Counted from the stretch's first letter, positions 32,506-46,710 are shown. The stretch is DNA of 64,000 nt from Ailurus styani (GCA_002007465.1 LNAC01000001.1:7162362-7226361); one strand, 5' to 3'. Translations and numbers: made by a program. The notes: generated from the letters alone by a model not told the origin.

Positions 32506-33202
32506 AGTGTGGGTTCCAACTTTAGGAAAGACCAATGACCACACAGTCTGTACCCCCTACGGTATGACAAAGGCTGTGCCAATCAGCATCCCTGGACCCT
32601 GGCTAACTGAATTCCAAAATGGGAGGGGGCACGGCAAGCACTGGGAAGGCTGTAAGACGATTTACAGAATAATAATTTAAAAAAATGTTGGATAACCATA
32701 CCTCAGAAAATACTAGAACCCGCAACTCCAGAGTGAAAATTAGCAGACGACTTCTTTCAGGCATTACTGCTGCGATCAAGCAGCCCGGCCCAGTGTCACA
32801 GGGGAGAAAGCCTGAATGGTCCTGCAGGATCCCACTCCCACCCCCTGGCCAGGGCAAGGTGGGGCCCTGCTTGGCAGTCCCCACACAGGAAGGGAGGTGA
32901 GATGGGGTGGTGACCTGAGCAAAGTCAAGCTACTGAAGACAGAAAAGGGGCAAGGATGCTAACCAGGCAAAGGAAGCAATGCCTACCTGGGCTGGTTGGA
33001 AGGCGGGGTGCCCTGTGGGAAGGAGTGCCGGGGTCAGCCTGGACAGGGAGCACTTGAACACAGGAGACTTGAAGCTGAAAGCAGGCTCCCCGGCAGGTGT
33101 GGGACGGAGAGAACATTGCCACAGTAACAAATACATTCTTCAGAGCCTGGGACTTGCCGGCCTTCATAACTACGTGAACCACTTCCTTATTTTAAAATCT
33201 CC

Positions 33203-33358
33203 ATATCTCTTGGAGGCGGGTGAGAGAGAGGGGGTGACTGGGTGATGGACATTGGGGAGGGTATGTGCTATAGGGAGCGCTGTGAATTGTGTAAGAATAA
33301 TGAATCACAGACCTGTATCCCTGAAACAAATGATACATTATATGTCAATTAAAAAAAA
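33203..33358 (+). mobile_element. Carnivore L1 3' end, 5'-truncated
   Basis: GGTGATGGACATTGGGGAGG, GTATGTGCTATAGGGAGCGC, GAATCACAGACCTGTATCCC and TATGTCAATTAAAAAAAAA match the carnivore L1 3' terminus. Flanks AATCTCCATATCTCTTG and AATCTCTGTATCTTGATG suggest the TSD. Confidence 0.75.
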
Positions 33359-34157
33359 ATCTCTGTATCTTGATGTATCTCTCTATCTCTGTCTCTATAT
33401 CCATTCAGCCTACCGGTGCTGGCTCCCTGGAGAACCCTGACTAATAAGGACGGCTCACATCAAACTGAGGTGGAAGGCTGGTAAGGGTGCACGGAGGCTC
33501 ACCAGGAACCCAGAAGCAGCTGCACAGCCGGTCTCTGGAAGGATGGATCCCAGGCACATCCCCTCCCTGTGCCCTGCTGTGCTCTGTACATCTGCTCTGT
33601 TTTGCTCCCCAGCTCTTGCAGAGCCTCTACTTCCTCATTAGTTCTGTGCTCATATGGCCCCACAATAGTCACCCCATTTCTATATTTCTTGCCCAGAGAG
33701 CTCAAGCACCCACCACAGGCAGGAAACATGCCTGTGGGTCTTGATCAGATTCCTGGGATCAGGCTCCTGGGTCTGACTGGTCCAGCTCACCTGGTTGAGC
33801 TGACTGCTTTGGGGAGCCCAGGAGTGGAATAGCCCAAGGGTTGGGGGTCATCCCCCACCCCACCAGCCTGGCCCACTGCCTACTCACCAGGCCCCAGAGG
33901 CTGTGCAGAGTCTCTGAGAAGGCCGCATGCATGGGCAGGAGAGCCGCACACATCTAACATGGAAAGCTCGGTCCAGGGACCAGAGCTGCCCAGGCAGTGG
34001 GGCTGGATTGCGAAGAACCTCGTATTCAGAGCTAAGGCATTTTGTCTTCACCCTGTGGATCACAGTAGCCATGGAAATGCCGTGAGCAGTGAATCAGGTG
34101 CGGTCCCCTGCCATGAGCACACCCCAGGGGGCAGACGTGGGACCCACACGCATGTTT

Positions 34158-34339
34158 TGTTTTTAAAGATTCATTTATTTATTTGAGAGACAGAAAGGGC
34201 AGGGGCAGAGGGAGAGAGAGAATCCTCAAGGAGACTCCCCACTGAGCTCAATGCAGGGCTCCATCCCGGGACCCCGAGATCACAACCTGAGCCAAAACCA
34301 GGAGTCAGATGTGTGACTGACTGAGCCACCAGGTGCCCC
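34158..34339 (-). mobile_element. CAN SINE, 13-bp TSD
   Basis: Reverse SINE ending TGAGCCACCAGGTGCCCC. TSD CACACGCATGTTT (34145-34157) against CACAGACATGTTT (34340-34352), one mismatch. Confidence 0.9.
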
Positions 34340-35359
34340 CACAGACATGTTTCTGATGGGCTTTTTTTTCTTCTTCAACATTTGGAATCGGTTGCCAGCA
34401 TTTAAAACTTTGGACTTAGCACATACGATTCCAGCTTCCCGGCTACTTTTGGGCAGTGTGGAGACCTGGCCGCTCTGATCAGCATTCCTACAAGGTCAGC
34501 CGGAGCACCAGCATACCCTTGTCATTGACCACTGGCATTCCAGCTGCTGTTGCTCCTCTGGGCCAGGCCTGGCCCTCTGGGGGCTGGGGTTTGCACACCC
34601 ACAAGGTGAAGAGCCCAGAGGTGGCAAGGCTGGAGGCAGGGAGACCAGGGAAAAGACACCGAAGGAATGAAATTTAGACCCAGATGGGGGGAACAGAGAG
34701 CTTTGACACCTACCTTGCAGGAAACTGCCTAAGAATGACGGATTGCTTACCTCCATTCAAGGAAGCAGGTGCTCCGTAAGCTTGTCCCACCTTGCTTCTG
34801 TGTCTTTATTCTCCATGTGTGTCCCTTGGGAAGGGTGTTAGCACAGCATTCCACGCTCACGGTCAGCAACAGTCCAGACCGCACTCCTGTCCCTGCTCCT
34901 GCTGGCCCTGGCCCTCACCAGTTCTCTCCCCATATGTCCTCAGCTTGTCACTTGGCATTTTCCCTTCCATTCTCCTTCTTCCAATTACATGTCTCTACTT
35001 TTCCAGATGCCCAGGGCAGTTTGGTTCACAGGGTAATTCCCTTGTCTTGGGCTCTTTCCGGGAATATCTTCCCGGGAACGTTAGAAAACACTGAACATAA
35101 GAGCTGCCGGAGCTAGATGCCCAAACAGGCACCACGGTACCCGCCCCCAACCCCAGGCAGTGCTGGGCTCGGTTATTTCCTGGCAGGTCCTCTTACCCGC
35201 ATCCCAGCTCTCTGTGTAACTTTGAAGGAAAGTTATTTGATAAATGTCTAGGATAAATGTCATTCTAATCATGTCTATGATTAGATTTCACCCTGGGGCT
35301 GGAATGTGATTCCCTGGATCGGAACTTTCCCAAAGCAGCTTCTGAAATCTCACTGCTCC

Positions 35360-35570
35360 GGTTCAGATCTTACCTTCACCATTTCCTAGCCCTGGGCTCG
35401 AGGGCAGTTTGGGGACAGTAACAGTGCCTGCTCCGTGGGGTTGTGGGGGAGGATTGGGTGAAATAACCCAAAATGAGCAAAGAGCTTGGCCAAGTGCCTC
35501 GTCCAGAGCAAGTTCCTCAAAAAGAACAGCTATTAGTCACAGTAATTGTCATTATCAGAAGCAATTAACA
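35360..35570 (+). repeat. MIR SINE
   Basis: TCACTGCTCCGGTTCAGATC, CACCATTTCCTAGCCCTGGG, a GTAACAGTGCCTGCTCCGTG segment and AAGAGCTTGGCCAAGTGCC are in MIR order. Confidence 0.6.
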
Positions 35571-36189
35571 TGTATTCTACTAATCAATATAACCACTGCT
35601 TCATCTTCTTCTTTGATGCTCCCTCCACATTTCTGAGACAAAGAAGTTGATTTAAAAAATTTTGATTTTTTTTAACCTGTTGATTTCCAAGAAGAAATAC
35701 TGGTTTCTTATAGCAAAATATGTTGAGCACCCACTTTTCTTTTGGCTGCAGTAGGGTTTGGTGGGAAGGCTACCTGTTGAGCTTTCACAAATCAAAGTCT
35801 CTGAGGTGGGTTTTTAAAAGGAATACTTGCTCAGCTTGGCAGCCTGAGTTCAAAGCCCCGGTAGGAAACTGTAAATGCTAGCCTTTAATTGTAAATGAAC
35901 TCTCGGGGGCAACAAGGGGTGTAGAGGCAAGTAAACATTAACACCTGATTCTGCTAGGATCACTAAGTTCCCTTCTACAATCCAGCGCCTTCCCCCTTCC
36001 CATTTTGCGGACCCGTTTTTGAGTTGAAACACATCTTGGGGAAAGCTGGCTGAGGTCACCAGTAATGGGGTCGCCCACACGACTGTCCCTGCAGTTGACT
36101 TCTCTCTCTTTGTCACCAAGCGGTGCCTTATGAAGCTGTCTCTTTGGCATCTCTCTCCTACCCAGGGGGCTGGCCCGGACCGCAGGCTT

Positions 36190-36640
36190 TTACCTAGAGA
36201 ATCTGTTTATTTTATTTCAGGAACATAAGATCTTATCTAAGGTGCTTTGACGCGGCTCATAATATTGCTCTCCCTCTGCATAAACAGCAAATTCTTTCTG
36301 TGTTCACACTGTTCGTGTCTTGGGCAGCAGCTCTTCAAGGCGGTGCTGGAATTAGAGGCCACTTTGTTTGTGGAATAGCTTGAGGAGCTTGGCACCATCA
36401 GTTTGCATCCGCGCCTCCGGAATAGCCTTTGCCTTCTCCTTAAAGATACTATCTAAACCGTGAAAGTCATTAAATAGCCCCAGAAATGGATCAGGTTATT
36501 TAACACAACATCCCTAATGGCGCACTATCTCCGCTGTCTGCGCGGATCGCGAACATTGTCTTGGATAGTGTTATCAGCCCAGGACACCCGCTATGAATAT
36601 TGATCCGGAGCTTGTTACAGCCATCACTTGCCATCAGGAC
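36190..36640. promoter_or_regulatory. Candidate conserved enhancer upstream of NKX1-2
   Basis: Single-copy-looking, repeat-free block about 3.3 kb upstream of the NKX1-2 ATG. It is rich in developmental-factor-like words: CTCATAATATTGCTC (36258-36272), GTCATTAAATAGCCC (36466-36480), GGTTATTTAACACAAC (about 36494) and CTATGAATATTGATCCGG (about 36591). Balanced composition and absence of repeat hallmarks resemble conserved non-coding elements beside homeobox genes. Function is inferred. Confidence 0.4.
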
Positions 36641-37984
36641 AGGTCAGGGTTGGAACCCACCTAGCATCAAAGCAATTTAAAGACAGCACTCGGGCAGAAT
36701 TTTAATGCCCACGTTGAAAAAACAAATCAACTCCAGGCACAGAGGGAAGGTGGCTTGCTGGATTTGGATATATTTATTAGATAGGAGCACCTCGGGTATA
36801 AGTACATGTGGGAGGATGTTAGTGAGTGAACACAAGGCCAAACTGTACCTATCGGAGGTCTCACTAGCTCCCGGTCATTTACAAAGCAGGTGGCCAGAAA
36901 GACAATTCTCTAAGGCCCCTCTCCCCTCACCAAATGGAGGAATTTTGACTGGTTGTTGTTGGGTGGGGGACTTCTAAGTTGGGTGAATCAGAAGGAGCAT
37001 TTTCTATCCCTTCAATGTTGATGGGAGACACTACGATGTTTCTTCCGTGTCATCTATTTCCAGAAGCCACACACGGTAACCTGGGCTGCACTGAGCATGC
37101 GCATCAGAAATAGAGGGAAAAAAATAATGGGCAAGAGGAATGAAAAAGAAGGAAAAGAAGTTCTTAAAGACCGAGTCTTTAAAAACGTGGCCTTTATGTA
37201 CTCTTGTCTTCATCTCCAATTTGTTGCTTCTCCCCTTGCTGCTCCTTTTCTATATTTAACACCTGTCCACCTCAAAGGAAAGGTGATTCATGTCTTTTAA
37301 ACAAAAATTGTTCTAGGCAATTTATAAAGTAAAATGAAAATGACCCCGATTGGGGCTGCTCTTGGCCGTCTGCAACCTTCCCTATCCCCCTGGTTTGCAT
37401 GTAGGGTGCCTCCGGAAGGCCAGCCCAACTTCCAGGGAAAATGGCTGCAAGGTTGCTAACAGAACAGGTAAGACCCATCGTGGGAGGCCACACATATCCC
37501 TCCTGGAGCCACCTTAGGGAGAACTACTTCTACCCTGAAGATCCTAAATGTGGGGGAAGTAAGTAAAAAGGGGCTGGGCTCAATATGGAGAGGGAAAGAG
37601 AAAGAAAAGGAAATTAAAAAAAAAGAGAGATCTGGGTGAGAAAAGAGTTGTCAAAACAGAAAGCAAAGTACCCTATGGGCATGTGTTCTGGAACATTCTG
37701 TGACTTGCAATCCAAGTTCCTGGGTGCCACTGTTTAGTTCCAGGGCTCCCTTTTCTTTGGTTTTCACAGGGCGTGCATTCCCTCTGGTGGGAGGTGGGCT
37801 GGGGGGTTCTGGCAGGGCACCTCCCTTCCCGCTTTCCTGTAAAAGCACAATCCATCATAGCTTTAGACTGGAGCGGGTTTGCCTTTCGGCAGGGCTTTAA
37901 AGTCGGCAGGGAATACAGGGGCCGCTTCGGGGAGGGGCCGCAGGTTTGAATGAGAAAAGCTGCAAGGAACCCGCGCACGGGGTC

Positions 37985-38110
37985 TTCCCTTCAATAACAG
38001 ATGGGATTAACAGCGCCCCACCCACCCCCGCACTTTAATGAGCGACTTTCTCCTCCTCTTCCTACTGCTACCTTCTCGGACAATATTAATTGCCAAGTCA
38101 TTGTTTGGAA
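37985..38110. promoter_or_regulatory. Possible short conserved element
   Basis: Contains AATAACAGATGGGATTAACAG (about 37993-38013) and CAATATTAATTGCCAAGTCATTG (about 38080-38102): a GATTA-type and an ATTAAT-type homeodomain word near an E-box CAGATG. Short and speculative. Confidence 0.25.
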
Positions 38111-38984
38111 GCCCCATGGGGCAGGGAAGAAAGGAACAGCAGAGTTGGAAGTGGTTCTGGGCAGAGGGATGGGAGAAACCTCAGAATTTGCTGCTGGGGT
38201 AAATGCTTACTGCTCACAGACTGCTCCCCAAGCGACAAAAGGAAAAGGGAATGTTAAGATGGGTCTGGCTGGTGGAAGTTTCCCCCAAGGACTGATGTTC
38301 ATCTTTCCAGCGAACCTGGCGGGGCAGATGGGAGCCCGCTCGATTATCTCTGTTCCCTGACCTTAAATTCAAACCAGACAAGCATCTTTTAACCTTTTTT
38401 CTTCTTGGGGCTAGAAGGGGATGGGGGTCAAAGATGCAGCCTGGGTCCCAGATACCCAATCTGCTGCATATGATTGAATCTGTGACTGTGAAGAAGGAGT
38501 GAAGGGCGCAGGGCTGTGCTTGGCGGCTCGGCGAGCGGGGGCAGCCACCCTCACCAGGCTCAGCTCACCAGCCTCCAAACATGCAACCCGCCAAGGCTCC
38601 CAAAGCGGCGGGACACCCAAGCGGGGGCTCGGACCTCTCCCCCAAATCCCTGCTGTTCTCGGGCAGAAGGGAAAGCCTCGGACTCAGGGCAGAATGTTCC
38701 TCGTCCATTTCTGACATGGCAAGATATTCTAGAAAGGGTAGTGATCCAGGAAAAGAACACCTCTCGGTTCCAAACCGGCCGCTGTCACCAGCCAACAGGA
38801 ACCTCGGGCAATGAATGCACTTCTCACCTCGGAATCTCAATGTCCTTATCTTTAAATGGGGATGATAGTCCTGGCCAAGCTACTCCCTCCACACACGGAT
38901 GCTCGGAAAACCGAGTGAGATCGCGCAAGCCAAGGGGCTTTGTAAACTGTGAATTGCGAGAACACTACAGCTTTTAAATCCGAG

Positions 38985-39185
38985 GGCGCCTGGGTGGCTC
39001 AGTGGGTTAAAGCCTCTGCTTTCGGCTCAGGTCATGATCTCAGCGTCCTGGGATCGAGGCCCGCATCGGGCTCTCTGCTCAGCAGGGAGCCTGCTTCCTC
39101 CTCTCCCTGTCTCTCTGCCTGCCTCTCTGCCTACTTGTAATCTCTCTCTCTGTGTCAAATAAATAAATAAAATCTTTAAAAAAAA
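38985..39185 (+). mobile_element. Young CAN SINE next to the NKX1-2 CpG island
   Basis: Full-length copy nearly identical to the one at 3732. TSD AAATCCGAG at 38976-38984 and 39186-39194. It ends about 570 bp upstream of the NKX1-2 ATG, at the edge of the GC-rich promoter. Confidence 0.95.
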
Positions 39186-39229
39186 AAATCCGAGGTGACG
39201 AGGTCTGACACCATCACTGTGATTCCCTG

Positions 39230-40071
<842 letters not shown>

Positions 40072-40379
40072 TAGCGGAGCCTTCACCAAAGGCAGAAGGC
40101 TCACAGGACGAGGTGCAAAGTGTTGCCTTGTCTCTGTGTTGGAACTGAACTGAGGCAGAACTGAACTGAGGCAGAAAAGAGGCCCCCGCCATCCTGGGGC
40201 AGGGATTTGCCTCCCAGAGCCCGTCCCTGCTCACCGGCCAAGCCACTAAACACCACAGCTCTGTTTTGCTCGCAGTGAAAACTAAACAGCTCTCCAGGCT
40301 CATTCATTTCTCGGGCATGTAAGGCACCCACCACGTGCCAGGGCCCAGACCAGAGATCAAAGTCATGGAAAACTTCAGA

Positions 40380-40500
40380 AGCGGCGAGGTAGACAACATG
40401 ATGAATATTGCCCCCATTTTATGGATGAAGAAGCTGAGGCCAAATCACGTGTCGGTGTCCGGAAGGGAGCGCGAGGTCAGGTTTAGGCACCTGGGGCCCA
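40380..40500 (-). repeat. MIR fragment in NKX1-2 intron
   Basis: CCCCCATTTTATGGATGAAG, AAGCTGAGGCCAAATCACGT and a GAGCGCGAGGTCAGGTTTAG stretch: reverse-strand MIR. Confidence 0.6.
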
Positions 40501-40944
40501 CTTCCAACCATCTAGACACCTGCAGAGATTCCGTTGCCCCACGCGCTCCGTGCTCTCTCCCCAGACCCAATCGTTGACTGGGGCGGGAGCAGGGGTGGGG
40601 CGGGGGGATGGGAGGCCTTTGGTCCTTTCTCCTCGAAAGGTTTTCACTTACTCCTAACTCTGGCGAGCACCCGAGGAGGGGTCTGGGAGAGTTTGTGTCT
40701 GGAAGGACGGACAAAAGACAGCAGGATCCGTGCTGGGTGGAGCGTGGGCACGAGGTTCCCTGGGCGGACGCCCAGTCAAGGGCCCAAGTCCGAAAGAGGC
40801 TGGATGCGGCACAGCCCCCCGCTTCTCCTCCCCAAATTTGGCAGTGATTGTCTAGGGGCTCGGGGCGCCTCTGGCGGCTGTGCTTGGGCCCGGGTAGTCC
40901 GCCTGGTAATTGTTCGGATCGCCCCTCCGAGGGGCCGCGCTCCC

Positions 40945-41160
40945 CTCCCCCCACAGCGATGATCGATATTCTATTACTGGCGCCTGCATATCTCCTGCCC
41001 GCAGCTTGCAGGTACCGACTTCAAACCCCCTTTCCCTGTCTGATCCTAATATTGTTCGATTAAAACTTACCTTTAATAGATGACATCTATCGATCCGGTC
41101 CCGCACAAATCTGAAACTCTATTAACACGGCAGGAGAGAGGAGATGGGAAAGAGGGAATT
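40945..41160. promoter_or_regulatory. Candidate intronic enhancer of NKX1-2
   Basis: AT-rich repeat-free block within a GC-rich intron. It carries GATGATCGATATTCTATTAC (40959-40978), CCTAATATTGTTCGATTAAA (41045-41064), CTTTAATAGATGACATCTAT (41070-41089) and a second ATCGAT at 41088-41093. Paired ATCGAT and ATTA words suggest bound developmental factors, but this is inference. Confidence 0.4.
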
Positions 41161-41650
41161 TCACTTTAAAGGCGGGGGGGGGGGGTTGGGGGCGGGGTGC
41201 CGGGAACGTAGAGGAAGGCAGGCTGNGGGGGGGTTTGGGAGCTTAATAACTTCTTTTTTAATTGCTAGGAGTTCCAGACCAAAATAGGTTTCTAGAAACT
41301 GGGGATACAGAGCCTTAAACGCACCTGACATCTCGATGTCTCAATGTACAGTGATCCTACCCGTCCAATATAGTCATTGTATTTTCTTAATGGGGGTTGT
41401 CATTCATTCATTCATTCAAAATTCACATCGTGGACGTCAACTAGATAGCAAATGAGTAAAGGGCAAGAGGACACCGCACCCCTAAACTCCTGGGAAGGGC
41501 TTGCGAGGATGTGTGATCGCGGGGTGGTGGGGGGAGCGAGATGCCAGAGAGGGGCAGAGCTGGGGGCTCCGAGGAAGGTGGGAGGGGGTGTGGTGACCCG
41601 GAGGGGTTGGGTCATCCCGGGCTTCTGGTCACCCTCCCCTTCTCCACTAG

Positions 41651-42231
<581 letters not shown>

Positions 42232-44600
42232 ACCCGGAGCTTCTCGGGGTCCACTTCGTCGGGACTCACGAGTGATCGGCGTGGTCCTGCGGGTCCCCGA
42301 GCCACCGAGGGGCGCCGACGCGCAGGGACCGCCCCCTCGTGGTGAGCAGGTGTCTGCGCGCCCCTTCCTTTCCAGCTGTCGGGAGGCAACGCCGGAGGGC
42401 AGGGAGAGGCTGCTTGGCCTCGCCAGCCGCGCCCCTTCCCGCCGCGAGGACCCTCTGAGTCCACGCGGTCCACAAAGGGGGGTCAAGGATCTGCGGTCTT
42501 TAAACGTGTCCGGAGATGAAGGCGGTGCTCAACGCTTCCCGTTTCTGAACCGGGCTCTCCACTTTCGGTCAGGGTCAGTTCCGTTCAAGGGCTCCTTCTG
42601 GGAGTCTGGGTGTCCCGAGCAGGGCGAACAGGGCTGCGGGGGTGGAGATGCCAGGGATCCAAGACTTCCTGCCCGCAGGTCGCTCTCTCTTAGGATGGGA
42701 TCTTCTTCGAACATTTTAGCTCGCTCAGAGGATACGCAGCTTCCCCCTTTCAGAGCGTATTGTTTCCCTTTTCATACTTGATTATTGGCCCAAACCCAGT
42801 GATTCCTCCGCAATACTGAACGAGCTGGGTCCGCGAGCACACACGGCCGCTGGAAATGGACTATTTTTAAATGCACAAAACTGCCCATTTTTAGATCTTC
42901 ATTTAAGATTGGGACCTGAGCGCAATTCATGTTCCAGATTCCCCCAGGCTGTTCCTGAGAGAATAGGTATCTTACTTTTCGGAGAAGACCAGAAATTTCT
43001 GGTAGGAAATGCAGCGGCTTTGTGGCTAGACTTACGTGCTGACGCAGGCGCGGTTCGGCTGTCCCGCAGGTTTTGAGAGCAGCTTTGACCAACGGGCAAT
43101 GGCCTCCCATGCTTACAAATGATAACGAAGGGACCAGTGGCTCAACGAAGATCTTGACGTTTATGCTTGAGGCGCCCTGTTTTGATTTACAGTATTTGAT
43201 ACTCTCATTGGTCTGTCCTGGCATTTCCTAGGTTCCCAAAGATTGAAGGAGCCGGAGAGGACAGCCCCCCAGGACACAGGACAGTCATCAATCGGACTAT
43301 TTTTTAAAGGCGCAAACTCAACATTTTTAGAGTTTCCTCTAGAGCCATTCTTGTTCCAAAGAGACTCTAAGATGGCACAACATGCAAAAGGTTGTCAAGC
43401 GTGTGAAGAAAGTAGTTCTTGGGCTAAAGAAGGGCTGTGCCAGCAAAAACATTCCCATAATAGATTCAACTCCCGAACCTCATGTATGGCCCCTAGTTCC
43501 AACTACTACTTTTATTACTACGTCCCAGAAAAAAAAAAAGTTATTCTGTAAAATTCTCATGCCAGATTTGTTTGGGATACTGCCTTTAGCTTTCTATGTG
43601 ACATGTTTGGAGTTCATATCTCAGAAACCCCGAGGTTCCTAACCAGGTCATGTCTATCTCATTCTTACCTTTGTCACTTGAGGTTGGCTGATAGCTACAC
43701 AGATACCATACTGCTTGCTATTTTTTGAAAGCCTATGCCATTAACAATTAAATTGAATGATCAAAGTTTGCTTCTGATAAAGCAAACCCAGTTTGGTGTC
43801 ATGAACACATGATATAATTTTGAAATATCTAGTTATATTACTATCAGGAATGACAGAAAATATCCCCCCTTCTGCCAAATTAAATGAAAACTTCATATTC
43901 ACGGGATGCTCACAAGATTTGAGAATGGGTATCCTTCAATTGCATATGATGTGCTAATTGTTTCCTTCTATGTTAAAGAAGAGCCCCCAAACAACACATT
44001 GTAACTTTCTAAAAGACATTTGTTGCCAGATGAGATTACAAATGTAGTTACTGTAGTTGAGAATGTTTTATCCACTTTACCTATTGAGAAACACTCCCTC
44101 AACAACTGTTCTTTGGTTTTGAAAAGCAACATCCCATGTGTCATGAACAGGCAGTTCAAGTGCCCAGAGTCAAGATCTGTAACAAGAAGCTGGATTTCTG
44201 TAAGGTGTGGGGGACGTTTCATCTCTCTCAGGTACAGCATCACAGAAGACTCCAGCAGAAGCAAGGGGCTAGGGAGGGAGGCCGGAGGCCTATCTGTCTG
44301 TGGACTAGCATGGAGTGCTGTCATTCCTGACCTTTCTGGTTTCTACACATTGTAGCAGAGTAACGCTCCGACTATGTGACTTTGAATTTCCGCTGCTTTG
44401 AAAGGCCCAGTGGCCTTCTGGCCAAATCCTTAGACTCAATCGATTGATGTGTTTGTCTAATAAATCCTTTTTGTAATGATTTCTCATTTAACTATTTCTT
44501 TTTCTCTATTAGCAGAGTTTTTAACTAATTTTATAATTGTTGGAGTTTGTATAGATATGTCTCCCTCCCCCATCAGCTAGTCTCCACAAATAAAGGGTAT
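42232..44600 (+). other. NKX1-2: NKX1-2 3' flank with possible 3' UTR
   Basis: CpG-rich to about 42480, then ordinary repeat-poor DNA. AATAAA hexamers occur at 44459-44464 and 44589-44594; either could end a long 3' UTR, but nothing closer to the stop is convincing and the true end may use a variant signal. Confidence 0.3.
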
Positions 44601-44913
44601 TTCTACCCTAACACAACTTTCTCATGCCATGATAGATAGTTTTCCAAACCCATGCTAGATATACACACAGTGGCTACGCTAGCAGGCAGTATATATAAAC
44701 ACACAGGGCCATTTTCACAGCAAAAGTGAAGTACCTTACAGAATCTTGTTAGAAGCTACAAATTAGATCAATGCCTAAATACCAGATTTATAGGACATTA
44801 ATTTCCTGGACTTATGTTACAAATTCCAAATACCCTGTAAAGAGCCTAGTATATAACTTTTTAGGTTTGGGCTGTCCATTGGTTGGATTTCTGATGTTAA
44901 AAATGACCATTGC

Positions 44914-45103
44914 AGGGAAGCCTGGGTGGCTCAGTCGGTTAAAGCGTCTGCCTTTGACTTGGGTCATGATCTCAGGGTCCTGGGATCCAGTTCCTCATTG
45001 GACTCCCCGCTCAGTGGGGAGTCTGCTTCTCCCTCTGCCATTGCCCCCCCCACTCCTACTCAAGCTCTCTCTCTCTCAAAAATAAATAAAGTCTAAAAAA
45101 AAA
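44914..45103 (+). mobile_element. CAN SINE
   Basis: GGAAGCCTGGGTGGCTCAGT head, GGTCATGATCTCAGGGTCC box region, AATAAATAAAGTC tail with A run. Confidence 0.9.
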
Positions 45104-45789
45104 ATAAGACCTTTGTAGATCCCCACTGGAAACCATGCAGCCAAGGAGCCACATGTGTTTAAGGGAGCGAGTAGAAAGCCCACCATACATTGAGAAATCC
45201 CCATCTATTTTATGGGCACAGATCAATATGGTGTATTTGTCTTTTTAGAAATAACTGATAAGACCTACTTAACTAGCCGAAAACATTATGAGTAGGCTAA
45301 AAGATATTCTTCAATAAACACTAATAAGTACAGTTTTAAGAATGTAATTCCACCTTAAAGTCAGTTGAAGGGAAGCATCTAAGAGTCAATGAAGTGGGAA
45401 GACCCAGACTCAGGCAAAGAGAAACAGAAGTGCCCCCTCCTACCTCCAGCTGGGAGAGGGAGGCAAATCCCAGCGGAGCCCAGTTGTGGAGACTAAGGGA
45501 GAGAAAGGCTTGGAAGGAGGGCTGCTCTGCTCTGCTCTTCCGAGTCAGCCACACCTAACTCTCCCTGGCTCTCTTGGCCTGCGGGTTTTCAAGGACTGCA
45601 GGTTCAAAGCCACTTCCACCTGTCTGTCTGATCCGTGAATTTGCAAGTTCCCTATGTCTTTGGGCCTCAGTTCCCTCACCATAGAGCCTAGGTCAGGTGA
45701 GGACAGAGCATCTGTGCAGAAAACACGGAGCTCAGGGCCTGGCACAATGAAGCTATTGTTATTCCACTTAACGCTAGAAAGAACCACTT

Positions 45790-46125
45790 CTTATGGTAAC
45801 TATATCTTCACACTTTCATTGGTAATGTATCCAGCAGTGGGTGCCTGGGTGCACCTAGGCCTAGCTTTAGTATATACAGCCAATCAGTTTTCCAGTGTGG
45901 TTGTAACAGTTTACATCCCCACCTGCAAGGAAAGAGAGTTCCAGGTGTTCCACACAGGAGTTGACCACCATTGTCATTCGATGACTCTGGAAGGTATGCA
46001 GTCATGTCACACTCCGGTTTCAAGTTTCATTTCCAGACAGCTAATGATGTTGACTATCTCTCCATACGCCTGTTGGCCATTCGGGATCTGTTCTGGTGAA
46101 GCGCCTGATCAAATCTGCCCACTGG
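45790..46125 (-). mobile_element. L1 fragment, reverse strand
   Basis: CCAATCAGTTTTCCAGTGTG, TTACATCCCCACCTGCAAGG, a GATGTTGACTATCTCTCCAT segment and GCCTGTTGGCCATTCGGGAT match the antisense of the L1 ORF2/3' region. Confidence 0.6.
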
Positions 46126-46149
46126 CGAAATAAACTGAGTCTTCGAGAG

Positions 46150-46275
46150 GAGGTGACTTACGCAAGGTTATCCGGGCTACCTAAGAAACAGACTCAGTGA
46201 GATTAAGTGACTTACCCAAGGTCACACAGAGAGTGAGAGAAGAGCAGAGCCTGCAAGCTGGGCCTCGTAACTCCA
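46150..46275 (-). repeat. MIR fragment
   Basis: GATTAAGTGACTTACCCAAG then GTCACACAGAGAGTGAGAGA and AGAGCCTGCAAGCTGGGCC: reverse-strand MIR. A partly similar GAGGTGACTTACGCAAGGTT lies just before. Confidence 0.6.
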
Positions 46276-46513
46276 GGATGATTAAAATTTTTTTTTAAAT
46301 TGGGAATATTCACGGGGTCTCAAATATCACCCCAAAATTACTTTATTAATTACAAATGAAAATGGGCTTCTCTACGATTGTAAAATCTGGAGGATATCAC
46401 CTTGACCAAGTAATCACGTTCCCATCACCAAAATGAGACAAACTGATGTCAGATCCCTCCTGGTGTAATCAGGATGATTTAAATTGTACATTGGCCACCC
46501 ATCATGATATATT

Positions 46514-46710
46514 TGGGGGCGCCTGGGTGGCTCAGTCGGTTAGCTGTCTGCCTTCAGCTCTGGTCATGATCCCAGGGTCCTGGAATCGAGTCCCACATCG
46601 GGCTCCCTGCTCAGCCAGGAGTCTGCTCCTCCCTCTCCCTCTGCCTGCTGCTCCCTCTACTTGTGCTCTCTCTCTGTCAAATAAATGAATAAAATCTTTA
46701 AAAAATAAAA
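46514..46710 (+). mobile_element. CAN SINE followed by a (GTT)n run
   Basis: GGGGGCGCCTGGGTGGCTCA head and AATAAATGAATAAAATC tail. A TTG/TTTG microsatellite follows at about 46722-46765. Confidence 0.92.

Noticed and set aside
34124..34141. CTCF-like words (CCCCAGGGGGCAGACG here; also near 37790 and 25155)
   Set aside because: Partial matches only; a GC-rich window of this size gives many by chance and no boundary evidence is visible.
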